A stretch of 25,319 nt of DNA from CAZWKX01 sp964614095 (GCA_964614095.1 CAZTJO010000028.1:1-25319), one strand, 5' to 3'. Numbered from the stretch's first letter, positions 1 through 8,586 are shown. Program-made: numbers and translations. Notes: generated by a model from the sequence alone, not told the origin.

Positions 1-2
1 GG

Positions 3-92
3 AACCGGGATGCCTGTGATGCGCTCTACAGCATCAGTCCCATCGGATCGAGCTATGAGACCTTCGGGGAAACCTACGGGGCCAGCCAGTAG
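3..92 (+). CDS. C-terminal end of a secreted actinobacterial protein (partial)
   Basis: Frame 3 is open from the window edge to the TAG at 90-92 and encodes 29 residues, ending SPIGSSYETFGETYGASQ. The pattern ACDxLY..SP.GS.YE.FG.T.G is a recurrent C-terminal tail in actinobacterial exported and membrane proteins, where it normally contains a Cys near the end (TCG). Here that position is Tyr (TYG), so the usual second Cys is absent while the first (DACD) is kept. The main domain lies outside the window, so no function can be given. Two strong hairpins follow the stop codon. Confidence 0.6.
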   Translation, partial: NRDACDALYSISPIGSSYETFGETYGASQ

Positions 93-122
93 CGGATTGC
101 GTTCAGTCTGCCAGTCGGATTG

Positions 123-165
123 ACTCCGCCTCCACCCGAGCCCTGCCGGCGGGTGGAGGCGGAGT
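123..165 (+). terminator. Strong hairpin after the partial gene
   Basis: The arms 123-138 and 150-165 are perfect inverted complements (16 bp, very GC-rich) around an 11-base loop. They start 30 bases after the upstream stop codon. No T-run follows, as is common for actinobacterial terminators, so the role is inferred from position and stem strength. Confidence 0.6.
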
Positions 166-212
166 TGTGCAGCCGGCTCTGGAGTCATCCGATTTCTGTA
201 CACCATCTGCAA

Positions 213-240
213 AGCCGAGGCCCCCGAAGGGGCCTCGGCT
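213..240. terminator. Second hairpin with CGAA loop
   Basis: A perfect 12-bp stem (213-224 with 229-240) closes a four-base CGAA loop. It lies between the first hairpin and the 3' end of the minus-strand gene at 294, so it could end transcription from either side. Confidence 0.55.
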
Positions 241-293
241 CGGAAGGAGGATGGCAAGCTGCTGGTGGGCCGCCGCCCGCGACCGGATGTTGT

Positions 294-656
294 CTAACTG
301 CGAGCGTTGATCCGCAGCAGCCGTTCTCCGCCGTCGTCCGATGTAATTGGCGCTTCCCACAGACCATTGATGGCGGGATGAGGGATTACGCTGCGGATCC
401 AGACTCGTATGGATCCAGAGTCAGGATCATCGGAGGATGGGCCGCTGATCTCGACGTCGTATGACCATTCTTTGCCGGTCTCCTGCCGGGCGCCTTTGCA
501 GATCAAGCGGCCGGTGGGAACAACAACGGCGGCCGCCTGCAGGGTGCCGTCCTTCCTCTCGAGCACCGCGCAGACTCCGCCTTTCGGGAAGAGCTCATCG
601 AGTTGATTCTGGAAACGTGTTAGTGCGCTTTGTTTCTCTTCTGACTTGATAACCAT
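294..656 (-). CDS. Hypothetical protein, 120 residues
   Basis: I do not recognise a family. The protein is small and soluble, with no signal peptide or membrane segment. It opens with a charged helical stretch (KSEEKQSALTRFQNQLDEL), then has alternating hydrophobic strands (VCAVLERKDG, AAAVVVPTG) and a Trp-containing C-terminal half. The ATG at 656 is preceded by a GAGG Shine-Dalgarno-like sequence about 7 bases upstream, which supports this start. A perfect 12-base palindrome (671-682) lies just upstream and could be an operator. The gene stands alone on its strand between a hairpin pair and a 453-base gap. The natural residue mix and the ribosome binding site make it likely to be real. Confidence 0.55.
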   Translation of the reverse strand: MVIKSEEKQSALTRFQNQLDELFPKGGVCAVLERKDGTLQAAAVVVPTGRLICKGARQETGKEWSYDVEISGPSSDDPDSGSIRVWIRSVIPHPAINGLWEAPITSDDGGERLLRINARS

Positions 657-1109
657 TTGCGAACCTCAAGGCGGCGCGCCGCGAAACGCTTGGTCCCACG
701 CGGGGACAAAGCCCTGACCTGGTGAATCCAGTCGGGTGTCGGCCGGATTTGGCGGCTCAGTTCTGCCGTAGTGCCGGTGGGCGCGGCGGAACGTCGAAGC
801 TCCAGGGGAGTTGCGATGGGGCAGTCCCCAGCAACCATGCGCGTTGCCCTTCTTACCCAGAAGCCATCAGCCCAAGTCGGGCACTTGTTGGCGGGCCTCA
901 TCGCCTTTGTTCAATGATACCGAGTCTCAGTTTCTCAGACGGCGGTGGTTTGCCGTCAATCGATCGCATTCGCAGGTGGAGATCCGGTACGGCGGTCCGC
1001 ACGTTGCGAATCGGTTCGCGCCACTTTCCGCAGCCGGAGGCACGCGGAGGGCCGATGTTGGCTGCAAAAATCCCCGCCGGTCGGGGCCGACCCCTCGATA
1101 ATCCAGACC
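657..1109. other. Intergenic region between the 120-residue gene (-) and corA (+)
   Basis: No convincing gene is present. The open frames here are low-quality extensions or shadows of neighbours. Visible structure is a perfect palindrome GCGGCGCGCCGC (671-682) next to the minus-strand start, and an inverted repeat GGTCGG-GG-CCGACC (1079-1092) ending 17 bases before the corA ATG. Divergent promoters must lie here, but I cannot place -35/-10 boxes with confidence, and I see no recognisable magnesium riboswitch. Confidence 0.5.
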
Positions 1110-2207
1110 ATGGAGTGTTTGTTCCACGTGCCTGCCGGGTCTGATCGCGCCGCTGAGGTCGCTCCAGGCAGCCTGCCCGAGGTGCGCGGCGTCGGGGGTT
1201 GGGTGTGGTACGACATCGTCGGAGCTTCGTCCAAAGAAGTGGAGGCTCTTGCCGCCGAGTTCGGGTTCGACGTGTTGGCGGTCGAGGACATTCTGGTCTT
1301 GACCGAGTACCCGAAGGTCGACGAGTACCCGGAGCACACCTTTGTTGTTCTGCATGGCATAGCCGATGACCCGACAAGGCTTCGTACCGTTGAGTGTGAT
1401 GCCTTCATCGGGCAGGACTACTTGGTGACTTTTCACCCGGAAGACCTTCCCGCCTTCGCCTTGGTGCGGGAGCAGGTGGTCCGACCCGGCCGGCATCCGG
1501 TGTCGGGCCCGGATGGGCTCTTTGCACTGCTGGCCGAGACGGCGGCAACCCGATATGACTCCCTGGCAGTGGGTCTTGAGGATGAGATCGACAAGCTGGA
1601 GGAGCGGGCGATGGCAGGAGATCCAATGGTGATCGCCGACCTTCACGCGTTGCGCCGTGATGCTCTTGTGCTCAGGAGGGTGGTGACGGCGCAGCGCGAC
1701 ACGGTTCGGCAGCTCGCCGATGGGCCATTCCCGGGTGTGGGAGAGCGGGCCCGGATGCGGTTCGGAAGCGTGCGTGATCACTACGTGCGGGCGGCGGAAT
1801 CGATCGAGACGTCGCGAGCGCTGCTTGGGGCGGTGATGGAAACGCATCGTGCTTCGGTGGCGGAACGCACCAACGAGGTCATGAAGGTGCTCACCGTCTT
1901 CGCCGCCATTGTGTTGCCGATGACTCTCATGGCCGGTATCTACGGGATGAACTTTGACCACATGCCCGAGCTGAGTTGGCGATGGGCGTACTTCGGGCTG
2001 TTGGGGGCGATGGCGGTACTGGGTGTGTCGCTGTGGATCTACTTCGCCCGGCGCGGCTTCATCGGGGGTCCACGACTCAATCGTCTGCCGCAAGCGCTCG
2101 GGAAGAGAGCGGTGGGCCTGGTGAGATTGACGGCCCGGCCGGTGTCGGGGTTGGCGCGGCTCTTGTCGGGTGAAGATCAGTCGCGCCGGCCGGATTCGGA
2201 GGGCTAG
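1110..2207 (+). CDS. corA: CorA-family magnesium/cobalt transporter
   Basis: This is a 365-residue CorA-type channel that moves Mg2+ (or Co2+/Ni2+) across the cytoplasmic membrane. The N-terminal two thirds form the acidic cytoplasmic funnel domain. The long charged helix (roughly residues 150-250) leads to TM1 (about 258-277), which ends in the diagnostic YGMNF motif (GMN at 279-281). An acidic/proline loop (HMPEL) follows, then TM2 (about 292-311) and a basic tail, longer than usual, rich in Arg, Leu and Pro. The frame stays open upstream to 945, but that extension looks non-natural. The ATG at 1110 gives the normal family length. No good ribosome binding site precedes it, so a leaderless transcript or a nearby GTG start is possible. 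Confidence 0.9.
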   Translation: MECLFHVPAGSDRAAEVAPGSLPEVRGVGGWVWYDIVGASSKEVEALAAEFGFDVLAVEDILVLTEYPKVDEYPEHTFVVLHGIADDPTRLRTVECDAFIGQDYLVTFHPEDLPAFALVREQVVRPGRHPVSGPDGLFALLAETAATRYDSLAVGLEDEIDKLEERAMAGDPMVIADLHALRRDALVLRRVVTAQRDTVRQLADGPFPGVGERARMRFGSVRDHYVRAAESIETSRALLGAVMETHRASVAERTNEVMKVLTVFAAIVLPMTLMAGIYGMNFDHMPELSWRWAYFGLLGAMAVLGVSLWIYFARRGFIGGPRLNRLPQALGKRAVGLVRLTARPVSGLARLLSGEDQSRRPDSEG

Positions 2208-2334
2208 CGGCTCCGCTGCGTGGCGGGATGCAGGCCTCGGTGCCGCCGGCCTGGCTGAAGTCCCTTGAGATACTCCGGATCCGGTCCGGGCCGGCAGGTG
2301 CTGCGGGGCCCTCCTGATAGATTCGAGAGAAGTG

Positions 2335-2778
2335 ATGGAAACCTTTGTGCCCGCCGGCTTTCGGGTCCCCATCGAGTTCGAAGGGCCCGGGTTCCGGCTG
2401 GAACCGTTGGGGCCGGAGCACAACGAGCAGGACCATCAGGCCTGGATGTCGAGCATCGATCACATCCACTCGACACCCGGATTCGAGTCGCGTGATTGGC
2501 CGGCGCCGATGGGTCTGGAGGAGAACCGGGCGGATCTTGTTGAGCACGCCTGCCATTTCAAGAACGGCGTGGGGTTCACCTACTCGATTCTCGATGAAGA
2601 CGACGTGATCGGCTGTGTCTACATCTACCCGTCGGCTGCCCCGGATCACGATGCGGAGGTGAGATCGTGGGTGCGCCAGAGCAGATCCGAGATGGATACG
2701 GTCGTCTGGAGAGTGGTGTCGGAATGGATCGAGCATGTATGGCCGTTCCGGAACCCCTACTACGCCCCGAGAGAGTGA
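2335..2778 (+). CDS. GNAT-family N-acetyltransferase
   Basis: This 147-residue protein resembles a GNAT-fold subgroup known from actinobacteria. It starts with FVPAGFRVP, continues with RLEPLGPEHNEQDHQAWMSSI, and has the core strand FTYSILDEDDVIGCVYIYPS, which corresponds to the acetyl-CoA-binding beta4-beta5 region. It then has an RSWVRQS segment and a C-terminal WPF.NPYYAPRE. It probably transfers an acetyl group from acetyl-CoA to an unknown amine. The ATG at 2335 follows a GAGAGAAG sequence; a GTG three bases earlier is the alternative. It lies 127 bases after corA on the same strand and could be co-transcribed, but no functional link is apparent. Confidence 0.75.
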   Translation: METFVPAGFRVPIEFEGPGFRLEPLGPEHNEQDHQAWMSSIDHIHSTPGFESRDWPAPMGLEENRADLVEHACHFKNGVGFTYSILDEDDVIGCVYIYPSAAPDHDAEVRSWVRQSRSEMDTVVWRVVSEWIEHVWPFRNPYYAPRE

Positions 2779-2841
2779 CCTTGGGCCCAGATCCGGGTGG
2801 CGGTGTAGGTGTGACAGTCTTTGGGTAGGGTGCAGGTAGTG

Positions 2842-3378
2842 ATGAATATGACGGTTCAGCTGAGCGAGGGTGACGCGCTTGCGGCTCAGCGTCTGTGCTG
2901 TCCGTGGTGGAGGTCCGCCGTCAACTTCGTGTGTATCTACGGCGGGGTGATTGCGGTCCTTGCCGTCGGGTCGGTACCGGTAACGGTGATTGGGGTAGTC
3001 GCCGGACTCGCCGCCTTCGTGACCGTGTATGCCCGCCTCGTTGGCCTTCCGCGAGTCAGTAGGCGGTTGTTTCTGGAGCACAAGATGTGGAGGATGCCCT
3101 ACGACTGCAGATGGGACGGTGACGAGTTCGCCATCGTCCAGGATCCATACGGATGGTGGCGCTACCCCTGGGACCATGTTCTGAAATGGAAGGAGAACGA
3201 GAGGATCGTCCTGGTCTTCACCAGCAGCGCGAGCTTCTACATCATTCCGAAGTCCGCCTTCTCGGATGAGTCTCAGGTCCATTCGCTGCGAGAGACCCTT
3301 GCTGCGAACGTGGGCGGTCGGGGCGCCGCGCCACCTCCACCGGTGCCGCTATCAGACGATTCCGCGGCTGCTGCCTGA
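2842..3378 (+). CDS. YcxB-like membrane protein
   Basis: The 178-residue protein has two closely spaced hydrophobic segments (about residues 25-45 and 47-65, VNFVCIYGGVIAVLAV and VIGVVAGLAAFVTVYA). They are followed by a soluble beta-rich domain with WDGDEFAIVQD, a Trp-rich turn and FYIIPKSAF. Two N-terminal helices plus a C-terminal domain ending in a ..IPK.AF.. strand is the architecture of the YcxB-like family, whose function is unknown. The tail is low-complexity Ala/Pro. The ATG at 2842 follows an AGG-containing site and is preferred over the TTG at 2821. The gene converges with the lipoprotein gene at 3420, 41 bases away. Confidence 0.65.
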   Translation: MNMTVQLSEGDALAAQRLCCPWWRSAVNFVCIYGGVIAVLAVGSVPVTVIGVVAGLAAFVTVYARLVGLPRVSRRLFLEHKMWRMPYDCRWDGDEFAIVQDPYGWWRYPWDHVLKWKENERIVLVFTSSASFYIIPKSAFSDESQVHSLRETLAANVGGRGAAPPPPVPLSDDSAAAA

Positions 3379-3419
3379 TAGGTGTCTGAACCCAACGGGC
3401 GTCTGCCGACGCGCGATCC

Positions 3420-5666
3420 TCAGGTCTCGATCTGCTCCGGGGCCTCTTCCCAGTCGTCGGCGAAGGAGCCGACGACATCGACGGGCCAGCCGTCTTCGTC
3501 GTAGGCCCGGGCGGCGCAGTAGTACGAGCGGGCCCCGAGATCCCAGCTTGAGTACATGTCGCTCAGCCAGAAGAAATCGACTTCGAAGTCGCCGTCCACG
3601 ATGCCGTAGTCGTCGAACGCCTCCTGGCACACATCCTCGAGATTCTCACCCAATTCGTCCCAGTCGGGCATCGGATCATCTGCGGCGGCGTCATACTCGC
3701 CGCCACCCACAACCTCGCCGTTGTGGGCGGTGTTGCAGGCAACCGGGAAATCATCGACCAGACAGTCGCCCGCCTCGATCTGCACCGGGTTCGACGGACC
3801 GGCACCTCCCAGCCGATCCTCGACGGAGACTTCTCCGCCGTTGCCTGCTTCGTTGGCCAGGCAGGCCAAATAGCGTGAGCCTTGTGCCCATTCGTCCTCA
3901 TCGGGGAGGTAGATGCTCAGGCTGATGACGGTGTCGAGGTCGAAGGCCCCGATGTAGTCGTAGAACACCTCGCCGCAGGTGGTGTAGGCGCGCTCCAGCA
4001 GCGATTCATCGGGGTAGGGATCGCCCGGTTCGCTGGTCACGGCCTCCGTATAGATGACCTCGTAGGTGTGCTCGTCGAGGCAGTGGCGGAGCCCATAGAT
4101 GCCGTACGGCGCCCACGGCTTCTCGTCGAGGTAGTCATCCTCGAAGCTGACACAGTCGCCGGTCTGCCAGAGATACGGCTCCGGCCTCGCCACGAACGCC
4201 TCCATGACCTCCTGCGAAATGGCCCGGGGCCCGCTGACGAGGAACAGATAGGCGCGGTCGCCCCACATGAGCCACTCCCGCCCGGCGGTGCTGAACCGGT
4301 AGGCTGTCTGATCGCCCACCGTGACCGGGGCCGGGTTGTAGCCGGCCCAGTAGGCGGCCAGGTCCTGGGCGAGGAACGGCGCTCCTCGGAATTGGCCGCC
4401 GGTGGTGATGACCGCCACCAGGGCGCTCTCGCCGTTGAACAGACTGGCCTCGGCATAGCCGACGCCGGCGACAACGTCGCCGCTGTACCCGATGAGATCG
4501 AATAGGGCTTCGACGTGGTCCTCGTCCGGCTCCCACAGTCCGAACTCCCACAGGGCATTGAATTGCTCGTAGGCGAGGTCGTAGGGATCGGTCTTGAACG
4601 CCGCCAGCACGTTGCCGCGTTCCACATCGCGGGCCGCGGCGGCCTCCGACAGCAGCAGCGAGTAGGTGGCCGAGGTGTTCACGGAGACTGAGCCCTCGAA
4701 ACCCTCCACCTGGGAGTTGATGGTCTCGACGAGCATCAGGGTTGCCTCGCTTTCGACCACCCGGCCCGCGGCCGGATCGAACAGGTAGGTGCCCGACACC
4801 TGGAGGTCGTCGATGGACACGGCCAGGTCGAGAGTTGAACCGCCCAAGAGCAGTGAGGCGTTCAGCGACTGCTGCGACGATGTCGAGCCGGCTATTTCGG
4901 CCGCTTCGGTGATGGTGAGCTCGAGGGGGAAGCCGCCCATCTCGACCACGTAGTCAATCGAAAAGGCGTAGCCCTCGTCCATCTCCTCCTCCGCAACCAC
5001 GTCGGACCGGTATTCGATGGGTCCCAGCACCGGGTGGTCGACCGTGTAGGTCCACGTGTCGCCGACATCGACGGTCTCTTCGGTGAGTGGCGGTCCGGGC
5101 ACCAGCAACACGTCGAAGGGATTGGCTGCGGTGCGCAGATACCCGGGCGCTCCGCCGGTGCCTTCGGCCGGCTGGCCCAGTACATCGACGACGACGGGTA
5201 CGAACAGGTAGACCAGCTCGGCCAGGTCGTCCTCTGTGTATTCGTCGGACAGGTCGAGGCCGGCGACCACGCTGTCGAGCGTGGCCTCATCGGGGCGGAG
5301 GTCGCCGACGATCTCATAGGTGTCGCCGTCCGACCCGGGGAGGGTGAGCTGCCACATCTCGCCGGCGGCGGTGATCGAGTACGAGGAGGACGACCGGAAC
5401 AAGCCGCCGAACCCTTCACCCGCCGGTATGTCGATGGTGACCGTCTGGGTGTAGTCGTACTTGGCCAGCTCGTCGGCACCGAACCCGTAGGCGAGCTGCT
5501 GTGGTTGCAGGCCGGGCGGCAGAGTGGTGGTAGTGGTCGTAGCAGCCGCCGTCGAGGTGGTGCTCTCCACCGTGGTCGTGCCCGCCGGTCCGCCGCCGCT
5601 GCAAGCGGCTGCGGTGAAGAGCAGAAGAACGAGAAACCCGCCGACCCAGGACCCCCGGATGCGCAT
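3420..5666 (-). CDS. Large lipoprotein with two septum-formation-type Cys domains
   Basis: This 748-residue protein has a type II signal peptide (FLVLLLFTAAAC, lipidated Cys22) and a Thr-rich stalk to about residue 48. A long beta-rich extracytoplasmic region (about 55-480) follows. At the C-terminus two modules each begin GDC (Cys505 and Cys635), followed by a second Cys, a His and E-V (HC..HTYEV and CNTAHNGEV). That GDC...C..H..EV signature is typical of the actinobacterial Septum_form family, first linked to division-site formation; the exact role is not established. The ATG at 5666 has a GGGGGA site six bases upstream; an in-frame TTG at 5678 lacks one. It lies 53 bases downstream of the HtrA gene on the same strand, so the two probably form an operon acting outside the membrane. 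Confidence 0.75.
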   Translation of the reverse strand: MRIRGSWVGGFLVLLLFTAAACSGGGPAGTTTVESTTSTAAATTTTTTLPPGLQPQQLAYGFGADELAKYDYTQTVTIDIPAGEGFGGLFRSSSSYSITAAGEMWQLTLPGSDGDTYEIVGDLRPDEATLDSVVAGLDLSDEYTEDDLAELVYLFVPVVVDVLGQPAEGTGGAPGYLRTAANPFDVLLVPGPPLTEETVDVGDTWTYTVDHPVLGPIEYRSDVVAEEEMDEGYAFSIDYVVEMGGFPLELTITEAAEIAGSTSSQQSLNASLLLGGSTLDLAVSIDDLQVSGTYLFDPAAGRVVESEATLMLVETINSQVEGFEGSVSVNTSATYSLLLSEAAAARDVERGNVLAAFKTDPYDLAYEQFNALWEFGLWEPDEDHVEALFDLIGYSGDVVAGVGYAEASLFNGESALVAVITTGGQFRGAPFLAQDLAAYWAGYNPAPVTVGDQTAYRFSTAGREWLMWGDRAYLFLVSGPRAISQEVMEAFVARPEPYLWQTGDCVSFEDDYLDEKPWAPYGIYGLRHCLDEHTYEVIYTEAVTSEPGDPYPDESLLERAYTTCGEVFYDYIGAFDLDTVISLSIYLPDEDEWAQGSRYLACLANEAGNGGEVSVEDRLGGAGPSNPVQIEAGDCLVDDFPVACNTAHNGEVVGGGEYDAAADDPMPDWDELGENLEDVCQEAFDDYGIVDGDFEVDFFWLSDMYSSWDLGARSYYCAARAYDEDGWPVDVVGSFADDWEEAPEQIET

Positions 5667-5719
5667 GCATTCCCCCAAAGCTGAGTTTGCCGCTGGACCC
5701 TACCAGGGGCGCTCCTGCG

Positions 5720-6838
5720 CTACTCGCCGGCGCTGGCCAGGGTGATTTCGAAGCTCAGATGCTCAGCGTCCCTCAGGAGCACGATCTCGATGACGTCTCC
5801 GGGTCGCCGGGAGATGACGGCGGCGCGGAGGTCGGCGTTGCTGGTGACCTCCTCACCGTCGACGGTGATGATGATGTCGCCGATCTCGATGCCGGCGCGG
5901 GATGCGGGCGATCCGGTCTTCACCAGCTCGACGAGAGCGCCGGGGGTGTCGCCGGCGGCGGGGCTCACGGTCACGCCCAGGTAGGCGAGCTGCACCTCCT
6001 CACCGGCCACCAGCTGTTCGGCCACCATCACGGCGAGGTCGATGTTGATGGCGAATCCGATGCCTTCAAAGCCGCCCGAAGTGGTCCATATCAGATCGTT
6101 GATGCCGATGACACGACCGTCGGCGTCGACCAGCGGGCCCCCCGAGTTGCCTGGATTGATGGCGGCATCGGTCTGCACCATGATCACGCCGTCCAGGATG
6201 CGGTCGACGGCGCTCACGATGCCCGAAGTGGCGGTCTGCTCCAGGCCGAAGGGGCTGCCCAGCGCAACGGCGAGCTGGCCAACCTGGACGTCGACGCCCA
6301 GGGCAAGCTCGGCGGTGGGTAGATCGGGTGAAGCTTCCACCTTGACGACGCCGACGTCGGTGACGTCGTGCACCCCGATCACCTCGCCTTCCAGGGTGCG
6401 TCCGTCGTAGAGGCGCACCGTGACTTCCACTTCATCGTCGAGAACGTGGGCCGCGGTGAGGATGTAGCCGTCGGTGCTGTAGATGACACCGGAGCCGAGC
6501 GCCCGGCGTGTCTCCAGCTGTACGACTGCAGGGCTGACCTCGGCGGCTATCTGGGCGACGCGCTCCACGTAGTCGCCGGTTGTGATGGGGATTGTCGTGG
6601 TGGTGGTGGTTGTGGTGGAAGTGGTGGGTGGAACGGTTGTGGTTGAGGTGAGCGTGGTGGAAGTCGAAACGGCGGAAGGCTCGGAGTCGGGCGCCGTCAC
6701 ACGTCCCACGGCGAACGCGCCCACCACGGCGACGACCATGGCCGCCAACACGGCCGCGAACTTGAGCCAGCCGGTTCGGTCCGAAGCGGTTGGCTGCCCC
6801 GGGGGGACGGTGGCGTTCGTGTCGTCGCCGGTGCTCAC
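5720..6838 (-). CDS. Membrane-anchored HtrA/DegP-type serine protease with one PDZ domain
   Basis: The 372-residue protein has a short cytoplasmic N-terminus, one transmembrane helix (about 28-45), a Thr/Ser/Pro-rich stalk (about 57-87) and a trypsin-fold S1C protease domain. The triad is visible as His131 (TAAHVL), Asp161 (TDVGVVKV) and Ser232 (NPGNSGGPL). One PDZ domain (about 285-365, LGVTV...GIEIGDIIITVDGEEV) ends the protein. It should cleave misfolded or regulatory exported proteins outside the membrane. The start is a GTG at 6838 with a GGGGA site upstream. It is the first gene of a likely two-gene operon with the septum-type lipoprotein. Both proteins carry Thr-rich linkers, which in actinobacteria are often O-mannosylated (an inference here). 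Confidence 0.92.
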   Translation of the reverse strand: MSTGDDTNATVPPGQPTASDRTGWLKFAAVLAAMVVAVVGAFAVGRVTAPDSEPSAVSTSTTLTSTTTVPPTTSTTTTTTTTIPITTGDYVERVAQIAAEVSPAVVQLETRRALGSGVIYSTDGYILTAAHVLDDEVEVTVRLYDGRTLEGEVIGVHDVTDVGVVKVEASPDLPTAELALGVDVQVGQLAVALGSPFGLEQTATSGIVSAVDRILDGVIMVQTDAAINPGNSGGPLVDADGRVIGINDLIWTTSGGFEGIGFAINIDLAVMVAEQLVAGEEVQLAYLGVTVSPAAGDTPGALVELVKTGSPASRAGIEIGDIIITVDGEEVTSNADLRAAVISRRPGDVIEIVLLRDAEHLSFEITLASAGE

Positions 6839-7172
6839 AGCGAATCCCCATCGCAGGCTGTGGGCTTCTTTCTAGCCGACGGCCGCAGATGCTGCGGGTC
6901 GAGCTCTGGGCGTCGGCACGAATCGGCATGCCTCAATGGAGCGAGCTGCTGGTCCTGATTCAGAGCCCGGGCATACTTCGGCGCGTGGGCAGTTCATTTG
7001 CAGCCGTAAAAGCGAGCGCAGAAAGGTCGGCTATTCCACCAAAAGGGGAGCGGAACTGCCGTCAGGTTTTGTGATTAACAGCCGCGTCAATCCAGGCCCC
7101 ATGGAGGCGCCTCGCACAGTCCGCCGCCGCCATATAGCATGGGTCAATACCCCGATCTATGGAGGTAGTGGG
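6839..7172. other. Divergent intergenic region between htrA-like (-) and the 133-residue gene (+)
   Basis: No gene is supported here; the frame of the next gene stays open through it, but the residues look non-coding. It must hold the promoter of the HtrA operon and of the plus-strand gene. A TATAGC box at 7133-7138 is a weak -10 candidate for the latter, without a clear -35. A small inverted repeat (CCGCAG/CTGCGG, 6883-6897) lies near the HtrA start. Confidence 0.4.
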
Positions 7173-7574
7173 ATGGCTATGTCGGCCGAGCACAAAGCCG
7201 CTCTGGCGAAAGGTCGCCGTGAGTCGCACGCGGTGAAGCGCTACCTCGAGGCGCTTGCCAATCGTAAACCGGGCCGGCCCGTCACGCCGGAGCGGCTCCG
7301 GGACCGGATCGTTGAGTTGGGCAACCGGATCGAAGACGAGGGCGATCCCCTCAAGGCTCTCGAACTGCGGCAGCAGCGGATCGATGCCGAGATCGCGCTC
7401 GCTCGTGCCGAGGCGGCCGAGGACATGTCGCACCTGGAGAAGGCCTTTGTGCAGAACGCCAAGTCGTTTTCCCAGCGCAAAGGCATCTCGTACTCGGCGT
7501 GGCGCCAATCGGGCGTTCCCGCCGAGGTGCTGCGGCGCGCCGGCATCGCCCAGACCAGAAGCAAGAAGACGTAG
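7173..7574 (+). CDS. Conserved actinobacterial protein of unknown function, 133 residues
   Basis: The protein is small, soluble and highly charged. It begins SAEHKAALAKGRRESHAVKRYLEAL, then has KPGRPVTPERL, a long predicted helical/coiled-coil stretch (about 45-85, RIVELGNRIEDE...QQRIDAEIALARAEAAE) and a C-terminal QRKGISYSAWRQSGVPAEVLRRAGI. I recall this architecture, including the closing G-I-S-Y-x-A-W-R.. G-V-P-A.. segment, from many actinobacterial genomes, always as hypothetical. The basic N-terminus and the C-terminal helix pair could suit nucleic-acid binding, but that is only inference. The ATG at 7173 has a perfect GGAGGT site seven bases upstream, which rules out the longer reading frame from 6936. 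Confidence 0.75.
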   Translation: MAMSAEHKAALAKGRRESHAVKRYLEALANRKPGRPVTPERLRDRIVELGNRIEDEGDPLKALELRQQRIDAEIALARAEAAEDMSHLEKAFVQNAKSFSQRKGISYSAWRQSGVPAEVLRRAGIAQTRSKKT

Positions 7575-7755
7575 GCGGCTCGCCGGCCGGGGCACCGGTG
7601 GGACGGCGGCCCACGCGTCGGGACAACGTCGTATCGCCTTGGTGTCCGGGTTTCCGAGCTCCGGTGCCGGGGGAGCGGCGCGGTGAACACAAGCCGCCGG
7701 GTCGGTGTACGCTCTTGCGGAACATCGATACAACTACACCTCTGGGGGTGATTGT

Positions 7756-8564
7756 GTGCTGAAACGTTGGATTCTCTTTGTACTCGTGTTGGCGCTCGTC
7801 GCCGTTGGATGCGGGGATGACCAGAGCCTGATGGGGCCTGGCGGTGCCGCAGACCAGACGACGCTGCCCGGCGGTGCCGCAGACCAGACGACGCTGCCCG
7901 GTGGTGCCGCAGACCAGACGACGCNNNNNNNNNNNNNNNNNNNNNNNNNNNNNNNNNNNNNNNNNNNNNNNNNNNNNNNNNNNNNNNNNNNNNNNNNNNN
8001 NNNNNNNNNNNNNNNNNNNNNNNNGGTGCCGCAGACCAGACGACGCTGCCCGGCGGCACCGGCGGCTTGGGCACTGACGAACAGGCCCTGGCCGATGCCA
8101 TCGGTGGCACCGCCGCAACCGAGATGGGCGCCGAGTTTCCCATCGACGCTGATCAGTTCGGTTCGTGCATGGGCACGGCGGTGGTCGGCGCGTTGGGAGC
8201 GCAGCGGCTCGCCGATCTCGGCGTGACCGCTTCGGACGTCAGCAATCTCGACGCCGCGTTCGAACAACTGACACCGGCCGAGCAGCAGGCGGTGTTCACC
8301 GCCATGATTCCGTGTTTGGACACACCCGAAGTGCGGAACCTGCTCGTTCAGGAGATATCGGCAAGCGGGCTCAGCCAGCAGGCCTCGGAGTGCATCGTCG
8401 ATGGGTTCCTCGATCCTGCTGTGCTCGGCGACATCGTGGGCTTGGCACTCAGCGGTGAAGAGACCGATATCGCCGAGAACGAGGAGTTCGTGACGATGAT
8501 GATGACAATCATGATGGGGTGTCTGACTCCCGAAGAGATGACCGATCTCATGGGCGGCGGCTAG
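7756..8564 (+). CDS. Lipoprotein with decapeptide repeats and a Cys-rich helical domain, interrupted by an assembly gap
   Basis: A GTG at 7756 (GGGGGTG site just upstream) starts a type II signal peptide ending VAVGC (Cys19). Tandem copies of the decapeptide GAADQTTLPG follow. At 7925 the sequence becomes 100 Ns and resumes inside the same repeat, then runs to the TAG at 8562-8564. The two sides sit in different frames only because the N-run is a placeholder. The downstream domain (FGSCMGTAVV..., MIPCLDTPEVRNLL, SECIVDGFLDP, MMGCLTPEEMTDLM) has four regularly placed Cys. It resembles a recurrent actinobacterial lipoprotein domain with helical C-x-n-C repeats and unknown function. The repeats probably form a stalk between anchor and domain. 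True repeat number and protein length cannot be known from this sequence. Confidence 0.75.
7843..8054 (+). repeat. 30-bp tandem coding repeat (GAADQTTLPG)
   Basis: Units start at 7843, 7873 and 7903 and, beyond the gap, at 8025. The visible copies are identical apart from one silent C/T change at 7902. The near-identity at DNA level indicates recent expansion or homogenisation, and probably explains why the assembly broke here. Confidence 0.9.
7925..8024. other. Scaffold gap of 100 Ns
   Basis: Exactly 100 Ns, the conventional placeholder for a gap of unknown size, lie inside the tandem repeat. Real length and reading frame across it are undetermined. Confidence 0.97.
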
Positions 8565-8586
8565 CAGCCACCAGGATCGCCACGGC

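Noticed and set aside
657..1109. Possible magnesium riboswitch before corA
   Set aside because: Only a short inverted repeat is visible; no M-box-like or other conserved aptamer architecture could be recognised.
927..2423. 498-residue minus-strand open frame opposite corA
   Set aside because: Shadow of CorA, whose GMN motif and membrane helices settle the real strand; it also runs across gene boundaries.
7843..8054. Possible CRISPR array
   Set aside because: The 30-bp units are contiguous with no spacers and encode an in-frame decapeptide after a lipoprotein signal.
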